Below are positions 1-6,304 of a stretch of 10,348 nt of DNA, in pieces (position 1 is the stretch's first letter; each line of letters opens with the position of its first letter). The stretch comes from JBBTSQ01 sp038078755 (GTDB lineage Bacteria > Patescibacteriota > Minisyncoccia > Phycocordibacterales > JBAYGS01). The translations under genes were made by a program, and so were the position numbers. The stretch covers positions 1 to 10,348 of the forward strand of contig JBBTSQ010000015.1 in the NCBI GenBank assembly GCA_038078755.1. The letters run 5' to 3'. The notes under the pieces were generated by a model. It ran no database searches and was not told the DNA's origin. It saw nothing but the letters and a program-made list of their open reading frames with translations.

Positions 1-2
1 AA

Positions 3-107
3 CACTGTGTACGAGAGTACTCGTCCACGTGCCGTCTACAGGTGCCTATCACAAACGATAGGCCTTTCTCGTTCGTCGAAATAGCAGAACACAGACAACA
101 GACGTAA
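3..107 (+). CDS. possible 3' end of an unidentified gene (partial)
   Basis: One forward frame is open from the left edge to a TAA at 105-107, about ten bases before a strong terminator, which is where a gene end is expected. The 34 residues end in FVEIAEHRQQT and match no family I recognise. The same stretch also holds two small hairpins: ACGAG/CTCGT at 11-24 and GCCTATC/GATAGGC at 44-63. The 3' end of a structured RNA is therefore an equally good reading. Confidence is low because only about 100 bases are visible. Confidence 0.25.
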   Translation, partial: HCVREYSSTCRLQVPITNDRPFSFVEIAEHRQQT

Positions 108-114
108 GATTAAT

Positions 115-155
115 AAAAACCCCGCCGTTTTGTCGGACAAAACGGCGGGGTTTTT
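115..155. terminator. strong bidirectional intrinsic terminator
   Basis: A perfect 14-bp GC-rich stem (120-133 with 137-150) closes on a CGG loop. It is flanked by AAAAA on the left (115-119) and TTTTT on the right (151-155). It therefore works in both directions: for whatever enters from the left edge, and for mutM, whose stop codon lies 29 bases away on the minus strand. Confidence 0.9.
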
Positions 156-183
156 CTGATTGTTTGTTGTTGATTGTGAGTTG

Positions 184-1149
184 TTAGTTATATAGTGTTT
201 GGTGCTTCGAACAAAAATGGGCGTGTCTGCTGTTCATCTTAATTTTTGAGATGGTGCCCGTACAGCCTTTTTTGGGACATTTCTTGCCGGTTTCGCGGTA
301 GGCTTTGTGGTGGTAATGGAATTTCCCATGTTCACCCAATGGGTTTCGATAGTCTGACGTCGAGTCTCCACCAAAATCAATACCCTTTGCGAGTACCTCT
401 TTCATTGAACGGAACATTTTTTTGAGACTCGATAAAGGAATTTTTGAGACGGTCGAAAGTGGGTGTACGCCTGCAGCCCAAAGTATCTCATCCGAATAGA
501 TGTTACCGATGCCGGCAATGATGTAGGGGTCCATCAGCACCTGTTTGATTTTGCCGCGCGACGCAATGGCCAACCGCGCAGCAAAATCTGCAAAGCTAAA
601 TGTCTTTTCGAGCGGTTCCGGCCCGGTGTGTTTCAGGTGCTCACTCGCGTATAGTGTTTTTGTGTTGATTAGAGTTACTTTGGCAAATTTCCGCATATCG
701 GAAAGTGCCAGATGTTTTCCATTTTCAAATGAGATTACAAAATGCAGGAATTGATTGAACGGGTCTTTCAAGATCTCGGGTGCCACCGCTCTCCAACTCT
801 CTGAATCACTCGGTTTCTTTACATGGGTCACTTTTGCATTTTGCACTTTGAACTTTGCATTTCTTTGGTATGTCCCGTAGAGCAAGTGACCAGTCATTTT
901 CATATGCACAAGCAAGGTGTGACCAGAAGAAAGTTCGATCAACACATTTTTTGCTCGGCGATGGACGGAAACCACCGTGCTCTGTATCACCAACTTTTTC
1001 ATTGCTCTGAAAAACGTCGGATCTTTGATGTTGTCTTTGCCCCGGTGATAAGGGCTCGCATAATCCGTCCAGATATCAGAAATAGTATGCCCCACAATCA
1101 GTGTGTGGAGCATGCTTGCGGTGGTGTGGACTTCAGGCAGTTCAGGCAT
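184..1149 (-). CDS. mutM: formamidopyrimidine-DNA glycosylase (Fpg/MutM)
   Basis: Base-excision repair enzyme of 321 residues that removes oxidised purines such as 8-oxoguanine and nicks the abasic site. The start is fixed by the invariant MPELPEV N-terminus, in which Pro2 is the catalytic nucleophile and Glu3 the proton donor; the open frame upstream to 1329 is not part of the protein. Also visible are the conserved lysine of HRRAK (K67), VHMKMTGHL, GIGNIY (N216) and a C-terminal zinc finger C291-x4-C296-x16-C313-x2-H316, in which the usual last cysteine is histidine. The family is normally about 270 residues. The extra length is a loop at roughly residues 92-131, between the HMKMTGHL strand and the SDMRKF region, and it contains a repeat-like NAKFKVQNAKV. 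No good ribosome binding site is visible. A weak TAATAT -10 box lies at 1184-1189. The gene is monocistronic and ends at the bidirectional terminator at 115-155. Confidence 0.95.
   Translation of the reverse strand: MPELPEVHTTASMLHTLIVGHTISDIWTDYASPYHRGKDNIKDPTFFRAMKKLVIQSTVVSVHRRAKNVLIELSSGHTLLVHMKMTGHLLYGTYQRNAKFKVQNAKVTHVKKPSDSESWRAVAPEILKDPFNQFLHFVISFENGKHLALSDMRKFAKVTLINTKTLYASEHLKHTGPEPLEKTFSFADFAARLAIASRGKIKQVLMDPYIIAGIGNIYSDEILWAAGVHPLSTVSKIPLSSLKKMFRSMKEVLAKGIDFGGDSTSDYRNPLGEHGKFHYHHKAYRETGKKCPKKGCTGTISKIKMNSRHAHFCSKHQTLYN
831..862 (-). repeat. short AATGCAAA-type repeat inside mutM
   Basis: On the minus strand this stretch is a run of near-repeated words (AATGCAAAG, TTCAAAGTGCAAA, AATGCAAAAG), encoding residues 97-106 of the MutM loop. 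It looks like a low-complexity intergenic repeat that has become in-frame coding sequence. Confidence 0.5.
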
Positions 1150-1318
1150 AGAGGTATGATGCAGGAAAGCGAAGAAGCTTGCAATATTAGGACTGGAAGC
1201 GTAGGGTAAACACGGATCCGTAGGCACGACGCTTGCGACCAAAATAGGTCTTTTGGGTGTAATCCGTGGATTATATACAAAGGACGCTCCTCTAGAGGAG
1301 AAGTACATTGAAAACCGT
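1150..1318. other. divergent intergenic region between mutM and the orphan gene
   Basis: This region carries the control sequences for both flanking genes. The minus-strand frame stays open through it (to 1329) in phase with mutM but does not resemble Fpg. Two words recur upstream of ruvA: ATATTAGGACT at 1184-1194 (again at 5904-5914) and GCTTGCGACCAAAAT at 1231-1245 (its reverse complement lies at 6010-6024). A GAGGAG at 1295-1300 resembles a ribosome binding site but sits 18 bases before the ATG at 1319 and six bases before an in-frame ATT at 1307. I see no convincing -35/-10 pair for the forward gene. Confidence 0.5.
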
Positions 1319-2365
1319 ATGAATGCCATAGCTCAGCTGGTCGGCGATAAAGACATCACACTTCGTTTGTTGCTTGAACAAGAACCGGACGATGTGAGGG
1401 CACTTGCCCTGTTGGGGAGTCTCATTGAGACACTTGCCAAAGCTGGTTTTGATAATTCACTTGGATTGCTTGGTTTTTGGACGAAGGGGGTGCAAATTGT
1501 TCATCCACTGTCGCCCGAAGCTACTGATCGGGCGGTGGCCTCGACTAATGACTTTGCAAGTCAGGGGCAATTTAACACTTTCAAAACACTGTTGGATCGC
1601 CTGCGTGTTCTTGAGAGCGGGGCGGTGCATCAAGGGGAATCAGTGACTGTCTTAGGCAAGTGCACTACTTTCTTGAAGAGTCAGATGCTTGAAGTTTTTT
1701 TGCGGTGGCCGATATTTGCAGACAATCTGCAGTTTATCGCATCCTTACAAAATCTCATGGGGTATGTCGGTAATGCAGGAGGTGACACAAAGGCCTTTAC
1801 TGACGAGGTGCGATCCAAATTCTCTTCGATTGAACCGGAGCGAACGCTATGCTTTATGCGAGCGCTTCGAGATGGACCATCAAGACTGATTGGCTCGCGT
1901 TTTGATCTCTCGCGGTTTTTTATCGCAGGAATTGTTAAACGTGGTAGCACTCCCGAACGTGACTATGAGCTTGCTCGGATGCTTGCTTGTTTGGTAGAAG
2001 CATCTCCTCAGGCAATTAAGTTGCTTTTACCACACGCAGAAAAGTTGGGGGAAATCTCCCGGTCTGTCGAAAGACTGCGAGGGCATCTTCAAGGTTTGAG
2101 GTTTCAACCAATTCTAAATCTCTCATGCACGATAGGTCAGGATGAAAACAACATCCTTGTTCAAGGACGACTCAATCTTCCCTGGCCGATGAGTCCCGAC
2201 CAAGTGGTCCGTGACCAGATCCGAGAGGAAAGAGTTGGAGAAATTGAACGAGCGATTTCCGTGTGGAGAGTGGAAACCTGTTGCTCTGCCAAAGTCTTGC
2301 TGAGCGTCGTCGATTCTTATCGAACGCCAGTGAATGGGACCGAGCTTCAGAAGGTCATTGAGTAG
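1319..2365 (+). CDS. hypothetical helical protein, no recognised family
   Basis: A 348-residue protein beginning MNAIAQLVGDKD. I do not recognise it. The frame is also open from a TTG at 1253 (22 residues longer), and an ATT at 1307 has the best-spaced SD-like sequence, so the start is uncertain. The sequence looks soluble and mostly alpha-helical, with no signal peptide or membrane segment. An early stretch (LLLEQEPDDVRALALLGSL) resembles a helical-repeat (TPR-like) hairpin, but I cannot show a repeat series. The C-terminal third is more mixed and ends RTPVNGTELQKVIE. It stands alone between a divergent mutM and its own terminator at 2375-2407, so the neighbourhood gives no functional hint. 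Reality as a gene is supported by the long open frame and the terminator just past the stop. Confidence 0.8.
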   Translation: MNAIAQLVGDKDITLRLLLEQEPDDVRALALLGSLIETLAKAGFDNSLGLLGFWTKGVQIVHPLSPEATDRAVASTNDFASQGQFNTFKTLLDRLRVLESGAVHQGESVTVLGKCTTFLKSQMLEVFLRWPIFADNLQFIASLQNLMGYVGNAGGDTKAFTDEVRSKFSSIEPERTLCFMRALRDGPSRLIGSRFDLSRFFIAGIVKRGSTPERDYELARMLACLVEASPQAIKLLLPHAEKLGEISRSVERLRGHLQGLRFQPILNLSCTIGQDENNILVQGRLNLPWPMSPDQVVRDQIREERVGEIERAISVWRVETCCSAKVLLSVVDSYRTPVNGTELQKVIE

Positions 2366-2374
2366 TTCTTTCAT

Positions 2375-2407
2375 AAGCCCGAAAACGCGAAGCGTTTTCG
2401 GGCTTTT
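2375..2407 (+). terminator. intrinsic terminator after the orphan gene
   Basis: A perfect 14-bp stem (2375-2388 with 2392-2405) with a GAA loop starts ten bases after the stop codon. It is followed by TTCATTTT, an imperfect T-tract. The outer AAGCCCGAAA word recurs in the next terminator at 2775-2783. Confidence 0.85.
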
Positions 2408-2423
2408 CATTTTAAGGATTTTT

Positions 2424-2453
2424 TTGAGCTTGCATTAGTTGAGGGAATATAAT
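2424..2453 (+). promoter_or_regulatory. sigma70-type promoter for the 86-residue protein
   Basis: TTGAGC (2424-2429), an 18-bp spacer, then a perfect TATAAT (2448-2453). The predicted start near 2460 leaves a leader of about 35 bases with no Shine-Dalgarno sequence. Other TATA-like words (2465-2470 and 2484-2489) lie closer to the ATG and could give a shorter or leaderless transcript. Confidence 0.6.
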
Positions 2454-2494
2454 TTAATTACCGGTATAGTAACCTACATAACCTATATATTTTT

Positions 2495-2755
2495 ATGGCC
2501 GAAGCATCTTTTTTGGAAGCAGAAGAAAAGGAAGTGAGCTCTGAAGAGTTGATTGCTTGTGCACAGGATTTTGATGCCCTTGAAAGAGTGTTGGAAGGAA
2601 TCACTGCTTTTTCTGACGGATCAAAAACCTATTCATTTGCTGATATTATTTCCCAAGTCAACGAAGCGCGTGAGACCGGCAATTTTAGTCGTGTGACCAA
2701 AATACTCGGATTACGAAATAAAGTGCAGGCGTTGCTCGAAGCGGGATTGGTATAG
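2495..2755 (+). CDS. small acidic hypothetical protein
   Basis: 86 residues, start ATG at 2495. The N-terminal third is strongly acidic (EAEEKEVSSEEL). The remainder looks like several helices (FDALERVLEGI, FADIISQVNEARETG, VTKILGLRNKVQALLEAG). It has no cysteine pair, signal peptide or membrane segment, and I do not recognise the family. It has its own promoter and terminator, so it is a one-gene unit lying convergently against the Mur ligase gene. No ribosome binding site is visible before the ATG. Codon quality, promoter and terminator all support a real gene. A role in regulation or protein binding would fit its size and charge but cannot be shown. Confidence 0.75.
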   Translation: MAEASFLEAEEKEVSSEELIACAQDFDALERVLEGITAFSDGSKTYSFADIISQVNEARETGNFSRVTKILGLRNKVQALLEAGLV

Positions 2756-2771
2756 GGGAGTCTGATGAGTC

Positions 2772-2827
2772 AAAAGCCCGAAACAAAAATCACCCTCTTG
2801 AAAGGGTGATTTTTGTTTCGGGCTTTT
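2772..2827. terminator. long convergent terminator hairpin
   Basis: A perfect 25-bp stem (2772-2796 with 2803-2827) with a six-base loop sits between two convergent genes and can stop transcription from both sides. Its right base overlaps the stop codon of the Mur ligase (minus-strand TAA, 2826-2828), so the hairpin begins within that gene's last codon. Confidence 0.9.
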
Positions 2828-4124
2828 ACGCTTTCTTCTCAAACAGTTTGGTAAGTTCTTCTCGCGCCACTGTCGCATCATCCCAAGGGAGTTTTGTGTT
2901 ATTCGGCCCCATTATGTATGGATCGGTACCTTTGCCGGTAATCAGTACGGTATCACCAGTTGAGGCGAGAGCGATAGCAACACGAATCGCTTCACGGCGG
3001 TCGATGATCACTTGCACTTGTTTTTCAGTAATACCAGATTTTACATCATCAATAATTTTTTGTGGATCCTCGTCGTACGGGTCTTCGTTGGTCAAAATAA
3101 TCTCATCGCAAAACTTTTCAGCCACCGCCCCCATATCTTTTCGTTTCCCTTTGTCTCGTCCGCCACCAGTCGATCCGAGCACACAGATTTTGCGCGACTC
3201 CTGAAAAGTTTCGTAGAGTTTTGAGAGGGAATCGGCAGTATGGGCGTAATCAACGATGACCTCGAAGGTTTGCTTGGCCGACCCGTCAGGGTTTAGGCTG
3301 ACCGATGTAACTCGCTCGACCCTCCCTCGCACTCCTCGAAAATTTTTCAGAGCAGTTTGTATTGTCTCGATACCGACCCCAAACGCTTCGGCCATCTTGA
3401 TGGCGCCCAAGATGTTGTAGATATTAAACAGTCCCGAGAGGTGTGTCTCTATTTGAATGTTTTTGTACATAAATGAACTTGCGTCAGTCTGTAGTGATAG
3501 ATCAGACACATCATCCTTTGAAAACGAAAGCGTTTCGCTCACCCCAAGCGCTTTGAAGTGTGACGATTCTTGCTCATCTCCATTCACTACCAACACCTGT
3601 CGCTTTTTTGACGAACCTTTCAGTGCGCGGGCGATTGAAAGTTTGGCATCTCGGTAGTTTTCAAATGAGCCGTGAGACTCGATGTGCTCGGGAGAGAGAT
3701 TGGTAAAGATTAGTCCGTCGAGGGCGATACATCGGTGACGGAAAAATCTCGCGCCTTCGGACGTGGTTTCAATGATGGCATACTGACAGCCGGCCGTGAC
3801 CGCCCTGCGCAAAAAGTGTTGCATAAAAAATCTTCCCGGCATCGACATTTTGTAACGATTGTCTTCTGACTCGCGGTTGATTTTAAACCTGACGGTATTG
3901 GATACCGCTGTTTTGAATCCCGCTTGTTCAAATAGCGCTGACAGGATCTCGGTGGTGGTACTTTTACCTTTGGTGCCGGTGACCGCGATCACGGTAATTT
4001 TTCGAGAGGGGAAGCGGTAGATTAATGCGCCCAAAAAAGCCATACAGTAGTGATAGGCAGGCTGGAAAAAGCCGTAGACCGATTTCGGGATAAGTTTTTC
4101 AGTGAAGCGGAGCAGTGTGTCCAT
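2826..4124 (-). CDS. MurE-like Mur ligase lacking the N-terminal domain
   Basis: ATP-dependent amide ligase of 432 residues, most like MurE (UDP-MurNAc-tripeptide synthetase), acting in the cytoplasm on peptidoglycan precursors. Seen: P-loop TGTKGKST (49-56), FTNLSPEHIESHG (about 140-152), the YRDAK lysine (K161) at the position carbamylated in MurE, RGRVERV, VDYAHT (291-296), GSTGGGRDKGKRKDMG (317-332) and ITGKGTDPY (395-403). Full MurE has about 110 residues before the P-loop; here there are only 48, so the UDP-sugar-binding domain is missing. The motif that selects the added amino acid (DNPR for diaminopimelate, DNPA for lysine) reads EDPY (347-350), so the substrate cannot be assigned. 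I chose ATG 4124 over the upstream TTG at 4142 because a TACAAT box ends seven bases before it. It could be MurE itself or a CPR-specific Mur ligase. Confidence 0.85.
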   Translation of the reverse strand: MDTLLRFTEKLIPKSVYGFFQPAYHYCMAFLGALIYRFPSRKITVIAVTGTKGKSTTTEILSALFEQAGFKTAVSNTVRFKINRESEDNRYKMSMPGRFFMQHFLRRAVTAGCQYAIIETTSEGARFFRHRCIALDGLIFTNLSPEHIESHGSFENYRDAKLSIARALKGSSKKRQVLVVNGDEQESSHFKALGVSETLSFSKDDVSDLSLQTDASSFMYKNIQIETHLSGLFNIYNILGAIKMAEAFGVGIETIQTALKNFRGVRGRVERVTSVSLNPDGSAKQTFEVIVDYAHTADSLSKLYETFQESRKICVLGSTGGGRDKGKRKDMGAVAEKFCDEIILTNEDPYDEDPQKIIDDVKSGITEKQVQVIIDRREAIRVAIALASTGDTVLITGKGTDPYIMGPNNTKLPWDDATVAREELTKLFEKKA

Positions 4125-4130
4125 CCCTAA

Positions 4131-4136
4131 ATTGTA
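4131..4136 (-). promoter_or_regulatory. -10 box of the Mur ligase gene (leaderless position)
   Basis: TACAAT on the minus strand, followed by TTAGGG and then the ATG at 4124. This puts the expected transcription start on the start codon. No clear -35 is seen at 17 bp. Confidence 0.45.
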
Positions 4137-4161
4137 GCTCAAAAGAAGGCCTTGTATGCTA

Positions 4162-4189
4162 TTGACAAATATTTAAATATGTGTATACT
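4162..4189 (+). promoter_or_regulatory. strong sigma70-type promoter of the MBL-fold gene
   Basis: A perfect TTGACA (4162-4167), a 16-bp spacer, then TATACT (4184-4189). The start is predicted near 4195-4196. That falls on an in-frame ATG at 4195, or gives a leader of about 59 bases before the ATG at 4255. Confidence 0.75.
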
Positions 4190-4254
4190 TACCAATGGAA
4201 ATCAAAACGCGTTTGTTTTGGTACAGAACCTTGCAAACAACAAAAAGACAAACT

Positions 4255-5280
4255 ATGAGCACTAATGGTAAATACGGCACAATCAACGGTGGTCAGATGC
4301 GTGTGGAAATGGGAGGGTGTCGTGGGTCTCTGCCGGTTGCTGGCACCCAATACACTCGCTATGGCGGCAATACTACCGCCATCCGGGTTATCTCGGAATG
4401 TCTCCCGCCAGATATGGCTTTGGTGGTGGATGGTGGCACTGGCTTTTTGCCACTCTCGATGCGGGCGATGCAGCAGGGAGCTCGACGCCTGATGATTCTC
4501 TTGACCCACCATCATCATGATCACAGTCAGGGATTTTTCATCGCTCCGGCGACCTTTATTCCGACAATCCAAAAGACGGTCTGGGGTCCGGTTGAGCTTG
4601 GGGTTGGTCCCGAAAAGGCTTTCCGTATGCTGATGGCTCCGCCGTTTCATCCGGTGGATTTCAGCTCGGTTGCCGGGAGCTTCTCTTTCAAAGATCTTCC
4701 TCGGCCGAGAAACTACGTCATTCTCTTTCATCCGCTTGGTGGTGGGCCACTGCTCTTACCGGTGGACAAGTTTGAGAAGATCAAACGGGGGAATGGCATC
4801 GTCCGGTTTGCGCCAGACAATTGCCAAAAGTTGACTGAGTGTCTCTTGGTCCGGATGTTTTACAGCAATCATCCCGAACGGACGATCTGTTACCGGTTTG
4901 AGGAATTGCCGACTGGCAAAGTCTTCGTGTTTTTGACAGACAATGAGAATACTGCCGCCTTGCCCACTCCCTTCAAAGCGCATCTCGAAAATGCTCGTCT
5001 CTTGATGATGGACGGCCAATACAGTGAGAATGTGTATCACAGTCGCACCAAAGGCTTTGGGCACGCCACACCAAGTTTCTGTGTGCAGACAGCTATCGCT
5101 TGTGGCGCCAGACAGCTTGGGCTCACGCACCACGACCCGACCTCTTCCGATGACTATCTGGAGAAGACGATTTTGGTCGAAGGACAAGCCGAATTGGCTC
5201 GGTGCTCCGAAAATACCGAAGTGCCCATTGCGCTCACCAACGTCTTCCTGTGTGCGGATGGACAGGTGATCGAGGTCTAG
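4255..5280 (+). CDS. metallo-beta-lactamase-fold hydrolase (PhnP-like, COG1235 type)
   Basis: 341 residues of a metal-dependent hydrolase fold. Seen: the N-terminal strand MRVEMGGCRGSLPV and RYGGNT (35-40); the metal motif THHHHDH, giving H85-x-H87-x-D89-H90; NHPERT (H206), the position of the third histidine; LTDNEN (D229); GHATP (H270); and THHDP (H292). This arrangement is typical of PhnP-like phosphodiesterases and related hydrolases, some of which act on cyclic nucleotides. The true substrate is not deducible. An in-frame ATG at 4195 adds 20 residues and lies only six bases after the -10 box. I prefer 4255 because homology to the fold starts later and 4195-4254 is AT-rich, unlike the gene. 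No Shine-Dalgarno sequence precedes either ATG. The gene is visibly more GC-rich than its neighbours, forms its own unit and ends at a strong terminator. Confidence 0.88.
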   Translation: MSTNGKYGTINGGQMRVEMGGCRGSLPVAGTQYTRYGGNTTAIRVISECLPPDMALVVDGGTGFLPLSMRAMQQGARRLMILLTHHHHDHSQGFFIAPATFIPTIQKTVWGPVELGVGPEKAFRMLMAPPFHPVDFSSVAGSFSFKDLPRPRNYVILFHPLGGGPLLLPVDKFEKIKRGNGIVRFAPDNCQKLTECLLVRMFYSNHPERTICYRFEELPTGKVFVFLTDNENTAALPTPFKAHLENARLLMMDGQYSENVYHSRTKGFGHATPSFCVQTAIACGARQLGLTHHDPTSSDDYLEKTILVEGQAELARCSENTEVPIALTNVFLCADGQVIEV

Positions 5281-5291
5281 TTCCTTTACGC

Positions 5292-5326
5292 AACCCCCGC
5301 TCGTTCCGACGAGCGGGGGTTTTCTA
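5292..5326 (+). terminator. intrinsic terminator of the MBL-fold gene
   Basis: A 13-bp GC-rich stem (5292-5304 with 5309-5321) with a TCCG loop and a T-rich tail. On the other strand only two T's follow the stem, so it is a weaker stop for ruvA, whose stop codon lies at 5336-5338. Confidence 0.9.
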
Positions 5327-5335
5327 TTATTTAGT

Positions 5336-5905
5336 CTATTTTCCTAAAATTTTGAGTGCTGCTTTTACTCGATCTGATGTTTTGGTGTGTACTGCATCAA
5401 CTTTTTTCAATGCATCACGAGCCTCGTTTTGTGAGTAACCAAGAGATTTAAGTGCTTCAAGTGCGTCCACTTCTTCTCTGAGAGTGGTGCCTGATTCTGC
5501 ATCTTCCGCTTCAAATTTACCCTTAAGTTCAAGCACAATTTTTTGTGCCAATTTGTTTCCAATACCAGATACTTTGGTGAGATGCGAAATGTCTTGGGAG
5601 GTGACTGCACGGCGTAAGGCAGGAAGGGTGGTGACATTGAGCACGCCGAGTGCGGTCTTTGGTCCGATACCAGAAATTGAAATGAGTAATTCAAAAAATG
5701 ACTTGGTGGCAAAATCTTTAAATCCATACAGGTCGAGGGCGTCTTCACGGACAGCGAGGTAGGTGAAGAGGGTCACTGATGTGTCCTCACGAAGACTCGC
5801 GAGTGTCTCTTCGGTCATTGCTACTTTGTATCCCACACCAGACACGTCGATAATGGCGAAGCGATTTTCTTTGTGAGCTACAGTGCCAGATAGTCGTGCA
5901 ATCAT
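5336..5905 (-). CDS. ruvA: Holliday junction DNA helicase subunit RuvA
   Basis: 189 residues (E. coli RuvA has 203). RuvA tetramers bind four-way junctions and load the RuvB motor for branch migration in recombinational repair. The N-terminal OB-fold begins MIARLSGTV, the conserved RuvA start. Two helix-hairpin-helix motifs follow: ISISGIGPKTALGVL (75-89) and LTKVSGIGNKLAQKI (109-123). The C-terminal domain III (about 144-189, EEVDALEALKSLGYS) is the RuvB-contact module. A linker rich in E, D and G separates the two parts. The frame is open upstream to 6022, but those 39 residues do not look like RuvA. GGGAAAG a few bases before the ATG is only a weak ribosome binding site. ruvB and ruvC are not adjacent, so the usual ruv cluster is split here. 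Confidence 0.96.
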   Translation of the reverse strand: MIARLSGTVAHKENRFAIIDVSGVGYKVAMTEETLASLREDTSVTLFTYLAVREDALDLYGFKDFATKSFFELLISISGIGPKTALGVLNVTTLPALRRAVTSQDISHLTKVSGIGNKLAQKIVLELKGKFEAEDAESGTTLREEVDALEALKSLGYSQNEARDALKKVDAVHTKTSDRVKAALKILGK

Positions 5906-6057
5906 ATTAGGACTTTCCCATTTGGCGCACTTCTTCGTTGCTTCGCTCGGCAGATCGTTTGTTGATCTGCACCTGTCGACGGTTTGCTTCCGCAATGTAT
6001 AAAACATACATTTTGGTCGCAAGCCTCGCTCGCGCCTCGAATTGCATCCAATTGGAT
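5903..6057. repeat. hairpin-rich mosaic element upstream of ruvA
   Basis: This 155-base stretch has three dyads: GCAGATC/GATCTGC (5950-5956 with 5964-5970), AATGTAT/ATACATT (5994-6000 with 6006-6012), and the 12-bp palindrome ATCCAATTGGAT (6046-6057). A GGCGC at 5924-5928 can pair with GCGCC at 6032-6036 and enclose the first two. ATTTTGGTCGCAAGC (6010-6024) recurs inverted at 1231-1245, and ATATTAGGACT (5904-5914) recurs at 1184-1194. It could be the structured 5' leader of ruvA mRNA, or a dispersed repeat. Confidence 0.5.
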
Positions 6058-6120
6058 AAGCCCTTTCATCATAGCACCCTACTTATGAATTACAAAAATT
6101 GTATCTTCTCCCCATAATCC

Positions 6121-6172
6121 CTAAGTCCCCTAGAGGTGCCTTGTCCGGACTTAGGCACCTCTAGGGGACTTA
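6121..6172. repeat. perfect inverted repeat without a U-tract
   Basis: 6122-6140 is exactly complementary to 6154-6172 (19 bp, or 20 if T6141-A6153 pairs), with a loop containing TCCGGA. The right side is followed by A's and not T's on the plus strand, and no T-run follows on the minus strand, so it is not a normal terminator. An alternative stem, CTAAGTCC (6121-6128) with GGACTTAG (6147-6154), excludes the long one. It lies between the divergent ruvA and rpsT genes, upstream of the rpsT promoter. Confidence 0.8.
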
Positions 6173-6265
6173 AAAAAGAAAAACACTATTTAATTTACTT
6201 ACCTACACATGAAATATATGCGCAAGTTAGAATTCCGTGGGGCATTGTAGCTGACTCAATTAAAG
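6173..6265. other. intergenic stretch upstream of the rpsT promoter
   Basis: AT-rich, starting with an A-rich run. The only open frame is a 13-codon one (6209-6250, MKYMRKLEFRGAL) with no ribosome binding site and no clear promoter, so I do not call it a gene. I see nothing else here. Confidence 0.4.
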
Positions 6266-6294
6266 TTGCATATTTACTGTGTATCTGATACTAT
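6266..6294 (+). promoter_or_regulatory. extended -10 promoter of rpsT
   Basis: TTGCAT (6266-6271), 17-bp spacer, TACTAT (6289-6294), preceded by TGA so that the box reads TGATACTAT. The predicted start near 6301 leaves a leader of only about four bases before the ATG at 6305. Confidence 0.5.
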
Positions 6295-6304
6295 CCTCGA
6301 ACGT

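Noticed and set aside
823..1209. 128-residue forward open frame
   Set aside because: It lies antisense to mutM and has no promoter, ribosome site or family likeness.
1150..1329. 60-residue N-terminal extension of MutM
   Set aside because: MPELPEV must be the true N-terminus because Pro2 is the catalytic residue.
4189..4731. 180-residue reverse open frame
   Set aside because: It is antisense to the metal-binding region of the MBL-fold gene and has no features of its own.
5906..6022. 39-residue N-terminal extension of RuvA
   Set aside because: RuvA proteins begin at the MIxxLxG strand; the extension covers hairpins and repeats.
6121..6172. Intrinsic terminator
   Set aside because: Neither strand has a T-run after the stem.
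6209..6250. 13-codon leader peptide before rpsT
   Set aside because: It has no ribosome site or clear promoter, and the rpsT promoter lies downstream of it.
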